Source: Channallabes apus
Lineage: Eukaryota; Chordata; Actinopteri; Siluriformes; Clariidae
Direction: 5' to 3'
Assembly (NCBI GenBank): GCA_030522415.1
Contig: JAMASW010000059.1
Coordinates: 1 to 64,000, forward strand
Length of the DNA stretch: 64,000 bases
Shown here: positions 32,701 to 44,971 of the stretch, one piece after another
Layout: each line of letters opens with the position of its first letter
Position numbering within the stretch: position 1 is the first letter of the stretch
Notes under the pieces: generated by a model
The model's database searches: none
What the model was told of the DNA's origin: nothing
What the model saw: the letters and a program-made list of their open reading frames with translations, nothing else
Program-made: the position numbers and the translations under genes

Positions 32701-35700
32701 CTTGCATTTTGATGTTCCTCCTGGCTGCTTCGATGCTAGAGTGATGAAAACTCTGGTAAACTGACCTTTTAAACACATGGGATACACCCCCTTGTTGAAA
32801 AAATTGCTCCTTAAATAACAGCCAAGGAAAAATAATTTGCTTTACAATTTTTCTGAAAGTTATTTTCTTCTTTAAATTATTTAACTTCAGAAAATAAGTG
32901 CACCAGGTAATTATTAAACTTTTTCCAAGTTTCCAAAAATTGTCCCATGATTTTTTTCATGTATTTATGGTTCTTTTTTCCTTTTTTCAGGATTTTTGAC
33001 CATCAGGACAGAGTTTTTTACTTCATTTCAACTTACCAAAAATTGTCCCATAATTTTTATGGTTCTTTTTTACCTTGTTTCAGGATTTTTGACCATCAGG
33101 ACAGGTAAGTGCAGCAGGTAAGTATTTTTCTTTGACTTAATTTTGTTGTTTTTCAGGCTGGTGGAAGACAAAGAGAAGATCCGAGTCCAACTCCATCGGG
33201 TGGCACTGGCTGGGTTAGGTTTGGGAAAATGACCGTGGTTCCATTACCCCGCAAAGAACCCAAGTGGGGTTAGGTTTAGGGAAAAAGGGGGGTAGGGGTT
33301 AAGACAATTAGGGAAACGGTCCGGGGGCAGGGTCCAAGGCAAGGGAACTTTGGGGATAGGGTGGGATGGGGGATAGGGTAGGGAAACTCGGGTCCCTGCA
33401 GGACTAGAACCAACGTTATGCACGGGCCTACCACGACTTTATCAGTCCCAGACCCCTCAAAACCTCCCCTGTAGCTCTGAAAAACATCCCTCCCCTTGGT
33501 TAACACTTTGAGCTCTTTGTTGCAAGTCTATTTGGCGCTACGTTTCGGTTTATCTTAACCTTCATCAGGCTTAGACTTGCATTTTGATGTTCCTCCTGGC
33601 TGCTTCGATGCTAGAGTGATGAAAACTCTGGTAAACTGACCTTTTAAACACATGGGATACACCCCCTTGTTGAAAAAATTGCTCCTTAAATAACAGCCAA
33701 GGAAAAATAATTTGCTTTACAATTTTTCTGAAAGTTATTTTCTTCTTTAAATTATTTAACTTCAGAAAATAAGTGCACCAGGTAATTATTAAACTTTTTC
33801 CAAGTTTCCAAAAATTGTCCCATGATTTTTTTCATGTATTTATGGTTCTTTTTTCCTTTTTTCAGGATTTTTGACCATCAGGACAGAGTTTTTTACTTCA
33901 TTTCAACTTACCAAAAATTGTCCCATAATTTTTATGGTTCTTTTTTACCTTGTTTCAGGATTTTTGACCATCAGGACAGGTAAGTGCAGCAGGTAAGTAT
34001 TTTTCTTTGACTTAATTTTGTTGTTTTTCAGGCTGGTGGAAGACAAAGAGAAGATCCGAGTCCAACTCCATCGGGTGGCACTGGCTGGGTTAGGTTTGGG
34101 AAAATGACCGTGGTTCCATTACCCCGCAAAGAACCCAAGTGGGGTTAGGTTTAGGGAAAAAGGGGGGGTAGGGGTTAAGACAATTAGGGAAACGGTCCGG
34201 GGGCAGGGTCCAAGGCAAGGGAACTTTGGGGATAGGGTGGGATGGGGGATAGGGTAGGGAAACTCGGGTCCCTGCAGGACTAGAACCAACGTTATGCACG
34301 GGCCTACCACGACTTTATCAGTCCCAGACCCCTCAAAACCTCCCCTGTAGCTCTGAAAAACATCCCTCCCCTTGGTTAACACTTTGAGCTCTTTGTTGCA
34401 AGTCTATTTGGCGCTACGTTTCGGTTTATCTTAACCTTCATCAGGCTTAGACTTGCATTTTGATGTTCCTCCTGGCTGCTTCGATGCTAGAGTGATGAAA
34501 ACTCTGGTAAACTGACCTTTTAAACACATGGGATACACCCCCTTGTTGAAAAAATTGCTCCTTAAATAACAGCCAAGGAAAAATAATTTGCTTTACAATT
34601 TTTCTGAAAGTTATTTTCTTCTTTAAATTATTTAACTTCAGAAAATAAGTGCACCAGGTAATTATTAAACTTTTTCCAAGTTTCCAAAAATTGTCCCATG
34701 ATTTTTTTCATGTATTTATGGTTCTTTTTTCCTTTTTTCAGGATTTTTGACCATCAGGACAGAGTTTTTTACTTCATTTCAACTTACCAAAAATTGTCCC
34801 ATAATTTTTATGGTTCTTTTTTACCTTGTTTCAGGATTTTTGACCATCAGGACAGGTAAGTGCAGCAGGTAAGTATTTTTCTTTGACTTAATTTTGTTGT
34901 TTTTCAGGCTGGTGGAAGACAAAGAGAAGATCCGAGTCCAACTCCATCGGGTGGCACTGGCTGGGTTAGGTTTGGGAAAATGACCGTGGTTCCATTACCC
35001 CGCAAAGAACCCAAGTGGGGTTAGGTTTAGGGAAAAAGGGGGGGTAGGGGTTAAGACAATTAGGGAAACGGTCCGGGGGCAGGGTCCAAGGCAAGGGAAC
35101 TTTGGGGATAGGGTGGGATGGGGGATAGGGTAGGGAAACTCGGGTCCCTGCAGGACTAGAACCAACGTTATGCACGGGCCTACCACGACTTTATCAGTCC
35201 CAGACCCCTCAAAACCTCCCCTGTAGCTCTGAAAAACATCCCTCCCCTTGGTTAACACTTTGAGCTCTTTGTTGCAAGTCTATTTGGCGCTACGTTTCGG
35301 TTTATCTTAACCTTCATCAGGCTTAGACTTGCATTTTGATGTTCCTCCTGGCTGCTTCGATGCTAGAGTGATGAAAACTCTGGTAAACTGACCTTTTAAA
35401 CACATGGGATACACCCCCTTGTTGAAAAAATTGCTCCTTAAATAACAGCCAAGGAAAAATAATTTGCTTTACAATTTTTCTGAAAGTTATTTTCTTCTTT
35501 AAATTATTTAACTTCAGAAAATAAGTGCACCAGGTAATTATTAAACTTTTTCCAAGTTTCCAAAAATTGTCCCATGATTTTTTTCATGTATTTATGGTTC
35601 TTTTTTCCTTTTTTCAGGATTTTTGACCATCAGGACAGAGTTTTTTACTTCATTTCAACTTACCAAAAATTGTCCCATAATTTTTATGGTTCTTTTTTAC

Positions 35701-35838
35701 CTTGTTTCAGGATTTTTGACCATCAGGACAGGTAAGTGCAGCAGGTAAGTATTTTTCTTTGACTTAATTTTGTTGTTTTTCAGGCTGGTGGAAGACAAAG
35801 AGAAGATCCGAGTCCAACTCCATCGGGTGGCACTGGCT
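29712..35838 (+). repeat. Variant block of units 13-19
   Basis: All seven units carry TAGGGG (others TAGAGG) and GTAAGTGC (others GTAAGCGC). Units 13-17 also have six G, while 18 and 19 have seven. Unit 12 already has GTAAGTGC at its right end (29610) but TAGAGG at its head. That places the left edge of the block inside unit 12. Both states match founder copy F1. Confidence 0.93.
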
Positions 35839-38800
35839 GGGTTAGGTTTGGGAAAATGACCGTGGTTCCATTACCCCGCAAAGAACCCAAGTGGGGTTAG
35901 GTTTAGGGAAAAAGGGGGGGTAGAGGTTAAGACAATTAGGGAAACGGTCCGGGGGCAGGGTCCAAGGCAAGGGAACTTTGGGGATAGGGTGGGATGGGGG
36001 ATAGGGTAGGGAAACTCGGGTCCCTGCAGGACTAGAACCAACGTTATGCACGGGCCTACCACGACTTTATCAGTCCCAGACCCCTCAAAACCTCCCCTGT
36101 AGCTCTGAAAAACATCCCTCCCCTTGGTTAACACTTTGAGCTCTTTGTTGCAAGTCTATTTGGCGCTACGTTTCGGTTTATCTTAACCTTCATCAGGCTT
36201 AGACTTGCATTTTGATGTTCCTCCTGGCTGCTTCGATGCTAGAGTGATGAAAACTCTGGTAAACTGACCTTTTAAACACATGGGATACACCCCCTTGTTG
36301 AAAAAATTGCTCCTTAAATAACAGCCAAGGAAAAATAATTTGCTTTACAATTTTTCTGAAAGTTATTTTCTTCTTTAAATTATTTAACTTCAGAAAATAA
36401 GTGCACCAGGTAATTATTAAACTTTTTCCAAGTTTCCAAAAATTGTCCCATGATTTTTTTCATGTATTTATGGTTCTTTTTTCCTTTTTTCAGGATTTTT
36501 GACCATCAGGACAGAGTTTTTTACTTCATTTCAACTTACCAAAAATTGTCCCATAATTTTTATGGTTCTTTTTTACCTTGTTTCAGGATTTTTGACCATC
36601 AGGACAGGTAAGCGCAGCAGGTAAGTATTTTTCTTTGACTTAATTTTGTTGTTTTTCAGGCTGGTGGAAGACAAAGAGAAGATCCGAGTCCAACTCCATC
36701 GGGTGGCACTGGCTGGGTTAGGTTTGGGAAAATGACCGTGGTTCCATTACCCCGCAAAGAACCCAAGTGGGGTTAGGTTTAGGGAAAAAGGGGGGGTAGA
36801 GGTTAAGACAATTAGGGAAACGGTCCGGGGGCAGGGTCCAAGGCAAGGGAACTTTGGGGATAGGGTGGGATGGGGGATAGGGTAGGGAAACTCGGGTCCC
36901 TGCAGGACTAGAACCAACGTTATGCACGGGCCTACCACGACTTTATCAGTCCCAGACCCCTCAAAACCTCCCCTGTAGCTCTGAAAAACATCCCTCCCCT
37001 TGGTTAACACTTTGAGCTCTTTGTTGCAAGTCTATTTGGCGCTACGTTTCGGTTTATCTTAACCTTCATCAGGCTTAGACTTGCATTTTGATGTTCCTCC
37101 TGGCTGCTTCGATGCTAGAGTGATGAAAACTCTGGTAAACTGACCTTTTAAACACATGGGATACACCCCCTTGTTGAAAAAATTGCTCCTTAAATAACAG
37201 CCAAGGAAAAATAATTTGCTTTACAATTTTTCTGAAAGTTATTTTCTTCTTTAAATTATTTAACTTCAGAAAATAAGTGCACCAGGTAATTATTAAACTT
37301 TTTCCAAGTTTCCAAAAATTGTCCCATGATTTTTTTCATGTATTTATGGTTCTTTTTTCCTTTTTTCAGGATTTTTGACCATCAGGACAGAGTTTTTTAC
37401 TTCATTTCAACTTACCAAAAATTGTCCCATAATTTTTATGGTTCTTTTTTACCTTGTTTCAGGATTTTTGACCATCAGGACAGGTAAGCGCAGCAGGTAA
37501 GTATTTTTCTTTGACTTAATTTTGTTGTTTTTCAGGCTGGTGGAAGACAAAGAGAAGATCCGAGTCCAACTCCATCGGGTGGCACTGGCTGGGTTAGGTT
37601 TGGGAAAATGACCGTGGTTCCATTACCCCGCAAAGAACCCAAGTGGGGTTAGGTTTAGGGAAAAAGGGGGGGTAGAGGTTAAGACAATTAGGGAAACGGT
37701 CCGGGGGCAGGGTCCAAGGCAAGGGAACTTTGGGGATAGGGTGGGATGGGGGATAGGGTAGGGAAACTCGGGTCCCTGCAGGACTAGAACCAACGTTATG
37801 CACGGGCCTACCACGACTTTATCAGTCCCAGACCCCTCAAAACCTCCCCTGTAGCTCTGAAAAACATCCCTCCCCTTGGTTAACACTTTGAGCTCTTTGT
37901 TGCAAGTCTATTTGGCGCTACGTTTCGGTTTATCTTAACCTTCATCAGGCTTAGACTTGCATTTTGATGTTCCTCCTGGCTGCTTCGATGCTAGAGTGAT
38001 GAAAACTCTGGTAAACTGACCTTTTAAACACATGGGATACACCCCCTTGTTGAAAAAATTGCTCCTTAAATAACAGCCAAGGAAAAATAATTTGCTTTAC
38101 AATTTTTCTGAAAGTTATTTTCTTCTTTAAATTATTTAACTTCAGAAAATAAGTGCACCAGGTAATTATTAAACTTTTTCCAAGTTTCCAAAAATTGTCC
38201 CATGATTTTTTTCATGTATTTATGGTTCTTTTTTCCTTTTTTCAGGATTTTTGACCATCAGGACAGAGTTTTTTACTTCATTTCAACTTACCAAAAATTG
38301 TCCCATAATTTTTATGGTTCTTTTTTACCTTGTTTCAGGATTTTTGACCATCAGGACAGGTAAGCGCAGCAGGTAAGTATTTTTCTTTGACTTAATTTTG
38401 TTGTTTTTCAGGCTGGTGGAAGACAAAGAGAAGATCCGAGTCCAACTCCATCGGGTGGCACTGGCTGGGTTAGGTTTGGGAAAATGACCGTGGTTCCATT
38501 ACCCCGCAAAGAACCCAAGTGGGGTTAGGTTTAGGGAAAAAGGGGGGGTAGAGGTTAAGACAATTAGGGAAACGGTCCGGGGGCAGGGTCCAAGGCAAGG
38601 GAACTTTGGGGATAGGGTGGGATGGGGGATAGGGTAGGGAAACTCGGGTCCCTGCAGGACTAGAACCAACGTTATGCACGGGCCTACCACGACTTTATCA
38701 GTCCCAGACCCCTCAAAACCTCCCCTGTAGCTCTGAAAAACATCCCTCCCCTTGGTTAACACTTTGAGCTCTTTGTTGCAAGTCTATTTGGCGCTACGTT

Positions 38801-41800
38801 TCGGTTTATCTTAACCTTCATCAGGCTTAGACTTGCATTTTGATGTTCCTCCTGGCTGCTTCGATGCTAGAGTGATGAAAACTCTGGTAAACTGACCTTT
38901 TAAACACATGGGATACACCCCCTTGTTGAAAAAATTGCTCCTTAAATAACAGCCAAGGAAAAATAATTTGCTTTACAATTTTTCTGAAAGTTATTTTCTT
39001 CTTTAAATTATTTAACTTCAGAAAATAAGTGCACCAGGTAATTATTCAACTTTTTCCAAGTTTCCAAAAATTGTCCCATGATTTTTTTCATGTATTTATG
39101 GTTCTTTTTTCCTTTTTTCAGGATTTTTGACCATCAGGACAGAGTTTTTTACTTCATTTCAACTTACCAAAAATTGTCCCATAATTTTTATGGTTCTTTT
39201 TTACCTTGTTTCAGGATTTTTGACCATCAGGACAGGTAAGCGCAGCAGGTAAGTATTTTTCTTTGACTTAATTTTGTTGTTTTTCAGGCTGGTGGAAGAC
39301 AAAGAGAAGATCCGAGTCCAACTCCATCGGGTGGCACTGGCTGGGTTAGGTTTGGGAAAATGACCGTGGTTCCATTACCCCGCAAAGAACCCAAGTGGGG
39401 TTAGGTTTAGGGAAAAAGGGGGGGTAGAGGTTAAGACAATTAGGGAAACGGTCCGGGGGCAGGGTCCAAGGCAAGGGAACTTTGGGGATAGGGTGGGATG
39501 GGGGATAGGGTAGGGAAACTCGGGTCCCTGCAGGACTAGAACCAACGTTATGCACGGGCCTACCACGACTTTATCAGTCCCAGACCCCTCAAAACCTCCC
39601 CTGTAGCTCTGAAAAACATCCCTCCCCTTGGTTAACACTTTGAGCTCTTTGTTGCAAGTCTATTTGGCGCTACGTTTCGGTTTATCTTAACCTTCATCAG
39701 GCTTAGACTTGCATTTTGATGTTCCTCCTGGCTGCTTCGATGCTAGAGTGATGAAAACTCTGGTAAACTGACCTTTTAAACACATGGGATACACCCCCTT
39801 GTTGAAAAAATTGCTCCTTAAATAACAGCCAAGGAAAAATAATTTGCTTTACAATTTTTCTGAAAGTTATTTTCTTCTTTAAATTATTTAACTTCAGAAA
39901 ATAAGTGCACCAGGTAATTATTAAACTTTTTCCAAGTTTCCAAAAATTGTCCCATGATTTTTTTCATGTATTTATGGTTCTTTTTTCCTTTTTTCAGGAT
40001 TTTTGACCATCAGGACAGAGTTTTTTACTTCATTTCAACTTACCAAAAATTGTCCCATAATTTTTATGGTTCTTTTTTACCTTGTTTCAGGATTTTTGAC
40101 CATCAGGACAGGTAAGCGCAGCAGGTAAGTATTTTTCTTTGACTTAATTTTGTTGTTTTTCAGGCTGGTGGAAGACAAAGAGAAGATCCGAGTCCAACTC
40201 CATCGGGTGGCACTGGCTGGGTTAGGTTTGGGAAAATGACCGTGGTTCCATTACCCCGCAAAGAACCCAAGTGGGGTTAGGTTTAGGGAAAAAGGGGGGG
40301 TAGAGGTTAAGACAATTAGGGAAACGGTCCGGGGGCAGGGTCCAAGGCAAGGGAACTTTGGGGATAGGGTGGGATGGGGGATAGGGTAGGGAAACTCGGG
40401 TCCCTGCAGGACTAGAACCAACGTTATGCACGGGCCTACCACGACTTTATCAGTCCCAGACCCCTCAAAACCTCCCCTGTAGCTCTGAAAAACATCCCTC
40501 CCCTTGGTTAACACTTTGAGCTCTTTGTTGCAAGTCTATTTGGCGCTACGTTTCGGTTTATCTTAACCTTCATCAGGCTTAGACTTGCATTTTGATGTTC
40601 CTCCTGGCTGCTTCGATGCTAGAGTGATGAAAACTCTGGTAAACTGACCTTTTAAACACATGGGATACACCCCCTTGTTGAAAAAATTGCTCCTTAAATA
40701 ACAGCCAAGGAAAAATAATTTGCTTTACAATTTTTCTGAAAGTTATTTTCTTCTTTAAATTATTTAACTTCAGAAAATAAGTGCACCAGGTAATTATTAA
40801 ACTTTTTCCAAGTTTCCAAAAATTGTCCCATGATTTTTTTCATGTATTTATGGTTCTTTTTTCCTTTTTTCAGGATTTTTGACCATCAGGACAGAGTTTT
40901 TTACTTCATTTCAACTTACCAAAAATTGTCCCATAATTTTTATGGTTCTTTTTTACCTTGTTTCAGGATTTTTGACCATCAGGACAGGTAAGCGCAGCAG
41001 GTAAGTATTTTTCTTTGACTTAATTTTGTTGTTTTTCAGGCTGGTGGAAGACAAAGAGAAGATCCGAGTCCAACTCCATCGGGTGGCACTGGCTGGGTTA
41101 GGTTTGGGAAAATGACCGTGGTTCCATTACCCCGCAAAGAACCCAAGTGGGGTTAGGTTTAGGGAAAAAGGGGGGGTAGAGGTTAAGACAATTAGGGAAA
41201 CGGTCCGGGGGCAGGGTCCAAGGCAAGGGAACTTTGGGGATAGGGTGGGATGGGGGATAGGGTAGGGAAACTCGGGTCCCTGCAGGACTAGAACCAACGT
41301 TATGCACGGGCCTACCACGACTTTATCAGTCCCAGACCCCTCAAAACCTCCCCTGTAGCTCTGAAAAACATCCCTCCCCTTGGTTAACACTTTGAGCTCT
41401 TTGTTGCAAGTCTATTTGGCGCTACGTTTCGGTTTATCTTAACCTTCATCAGGCTTAGACTTGCATTTTGATGTTCCTCCTGGCTGCTTCGATGCTAGAG
41501 TGATGAAAACTCTGGTAAACTGACCTTTTAAACACATGGGATACACCCCCTTGTTGAAAAAATTGCTCCTTAAATAACAGCCAAGGAAAAATAATTTGCT
41601 TTACAATTTTTCTGAAAGTTATTTTCTTCTTTAAATTATTTAACTTCAGAAAATAAGTGCACCAGGTAATTATTAAACTTTTTCCAAGTTTCCAAAAATT
41701 GTCCCATGATTTTTTTCATGTATTTATGGTTCTTTTTTCCTTTTTTCAGGATTTTTGACCATCAGGACAGAGTTTTTTACTTCATTTCAACTTACCAAAA

Positions 41801-44800
41801 ATTGTCCCATAATTTTTATGGTTCTTTTTTACCTTGTTTCAGGATTTTTGACCATCAGGACAGGTAAGCGCAGCAGGTAAGTATTTTTCTTTGACTTAAT
41901 TTTGTTGTTTTTCAGGCTGGTGGAAGACAAAGAGAAGATCCGAGTCCAACTCCATCGGGTGGCACTGGCTGGGTTAGGTTTGGGAAAATGACCGTGGTTC
42001 CATTACCCCGCAAAGAACCCAAGTGGGGTTAGGTTTAGGGAAAAAGGGGGGGTAGAGGTTAAGACAATTAGGGAAACGGTCCGGGGGCAGGGTCCAAGGC
42101 AAGGGAACTTTGGGGATAGGGTGGGATGGGGGATAGGGTAGGGAAACTCGGGTCCCTGCAGGACTAGAACCAACGTTATGCACGGGCCTACCACGACTTT
42201 ATCAGTCCCAGACCCCTCAAAACCTCCCCTGTAGCTCTGAAAAACATCCCTCCCCTTGGTTAACACTTTGAGCTCTTTGTTGCAAGTCTATTTGGCGCTA
42301 CGTTTCGGTTTATCTTAACCTTCATCAGGCTTAGACTTGCATTTTGATGTTCCTCCTGGCTGCTTCGATGCTAGAGTGATGAAAACTCTGGTAAACTGAC
42401 CTTTTAAACACATGGGATACACCCCCTTGTTGAAAAAATTGCTCCTTAAATAACAGCCAAGGAAAAATAATTTGCTTTACAATTTTTCTGAAAGTTATTT
42501 TCTTCTTTAAATTATTTAACTTCAGAAAATAAGTGCACCAGGTAATTATTAAACTTTTTCCAAGTTTCCAAAAATTGTCCCATGATTTTTTTCATGTATT
42601 TATGGTTCTTTTTTCCTTTTTTCAGGATTTTTGACCATCAGGACAGAGTTTTTTACTTCATTTCAACTTACCAAAAATTGTCCCATAATTTTTATGGTTC
42701 TTTTTTACCTTGTTTCAGGATTTTTGACCATCAGGACAGGTAAGCGCAGCAGGTAAGTATTTTTCTTTGACTTAATTTTGTTGTTTTTCAGGCTGGTGGA
42801 AGACAAAGAGAAGATCCGAGTCCAACTCCATCGGGTGGCACTGGCTGGGTTAGGTTTGGGAAAATGACCGTGGTTCCATTACCCCGCAAAGAACCCAAGT
42901 GGGGTTAGGTTTAGGGAAAAAGGGGGGGTAGAGGTTAAGACAATTAGGGAAACGGTCCGGGGGCAGGGTCCAAGGCAAGGGAACTTTGGGGATAGGGTGG
43001 GATGGGGGATAGGGTAGGGAAACTCGGGTCCCTGCAGGACTAGAACCAACGTTATGCACGGGCCTACCACGACTTTATCAGTCCCAGACCCCTCAAAACC
43101 TCCCCTGTAGCTCTGAAAAACATCCCTCCCCTTGGTTAACACTTTGAGCTCTTTGTTGCAAGTCTATTTGGCGCTACGTTTCGGTTTATCTTAACCTTCA
43201 TCAGGCTTAGACTTGCATTTTGATGTTCCTCCTGGCTGCTTCGATGCTAGAGTGATGAAAACTCTGGTAAACTGACCTTTTAAACACATGGGATACACCC
43301 CCTTGTTGAAAAAATTGCTCCTTAAATAACAGCCAAGGAAAAATAATTTGCTTTACAATTTTTCTGAAAGTTATTTTCTTCTTTAAATTATTTAACTTCA
43401 GAAAATAAGTGCACCAGGTAATTATTAAACTTTTTCCAAGTTTCCAAAAATTGTCCCATGATTTTTTTCATGTATTTATGGTTCTTTTTTCCTTTTTTCA
43501 GGATTTTTGACCATCAGGACAGAGTTTTTTACTTCATTTCAACTTACCAAAAATTGTCCCATAATTTTTATGGTTCTTTTTTACCTTGTTTCAGGATTTT
43601 TGACCATCAGGACAGGTAAGCGCAGCAGGTAAGTATTTTTCTTTGACTTAATTTTGTTGTTTTTCAGGCTGGTGGAAGACAAAGAGAAGATCCGAGTCCA
43701 ACTCCATCGGGTGGCACTGGCTGGGTTAGGTTTGGGAAAATGACCGTGGTTCCATTACCCCGCAAAGAACCCAAGTGGGGTTAGGTTTAGGGAAAAAGGG
43801 GGGGTAGAGGTTAAGACAATTAGGGAAACGGTCCGGGGGCAGGGTCCAAGGCAAGGGAACTTTGGGGATAGGGTGGGATGGGGGATAGGGTAGGGAAACT
43901 CGGGTCCCTGCAGGACTAGAACCAACGTTATGCACGGGCCTACCACGACTTTATCAGTCCCAGACCCCTCAAAACCTCCCCTGTAGCTCTGAAAAACATC
44001 CCTCCCCTTGGTTAACACTTTGAGCTCTTTGTTGCAAGTCTATTTGGCGCTACGTTTCGGTTTATCTTAACCTTCATCAGGCTTAGACTTGCATTTTGAT
44101 GTTCCTCCTGGCTGCTTCGATGCTAGAGTGATGAAAACTCTGGTAAACTGACCTTTTAAACACATGGGATACACCCCCTTGTTGAAAAAATTGCTCCTTA
44201 AATAACAGCCAAGGAAAAATAATTTGCTTTACAATTTTTCTGAAAGTTATTTTCTTCTTTAAATTATTTAACTTCAGAAAATAAGTGCACCAGGTAATTA
44301 TTAAACTTTTTCCAAGTTTCCAAAAATTGTCCCATGATTTTTTTCATGTATTTATGGTTCTTTTTTCCTTTTTTCAGGATTTTTGACCATCAGGACAGAG
44401 TTTTTTACTTCATTTCAACTTACCAAAAATTGTCCCATAATTTTTATGGTTCTTTTTTACCTTGTTTCAGGATTTTTGACCATCAGGACAGGTAAGCGCA
44501 GCAGGTAAGTATTTTTCTTTGACTTAATTTTGTTGTTTTTCAGGCTGGTGGAAGACAAAGAGAAGATCCGAGTCCAACTCCATCGGGTGGCACTGGCTGG
44601 GTTAGGTTTGGGAAAATGACCGTGGTTCCATTACCCCGCAAAGAACCCAAGTGGGGTTAGGTTTAGGGAAAAAGGGGGGGTAGAGGTTAAGACAATTAGG
44701 GAAACGGTCCGGGGGCAGGGTCCAAGGCAAGGGAACTTTGGGGATAGGGTGGGATGGGGGATAGGGTAGGGAAACTCGGGTCCCTGCAGGACTAGAACCA

Positions 44801-44910
44801 ACGTTATGCACGGGCCTACCACGACTTTATCAGTCCCAGACCCCTCAAAACCTCCCCTGTAGCTCTGAAAAACATCCCTCCCCTTGGTTAACACTTTGAG
44901 CTCTTTGTTG

Positions 44911-44971
44911 CAAGTCTATTTGGCGCTACGTTTCGCTTTATCTTAACCTTCATCAGGCTTAGACTTGCATT
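44911..44971 (-). ncRNA. Unit 30 hammerhead-like fold with a stem II mutation
   Basis: A single change (G to C at 44936 on +) turns the stem II strand AACC into AAGC, replacing one of four stem II pairs by G-G. It is the only change I noticed in the ribozyme-like segment across the array, though I did not align every copy exhaustively. Confidence 0.6.
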
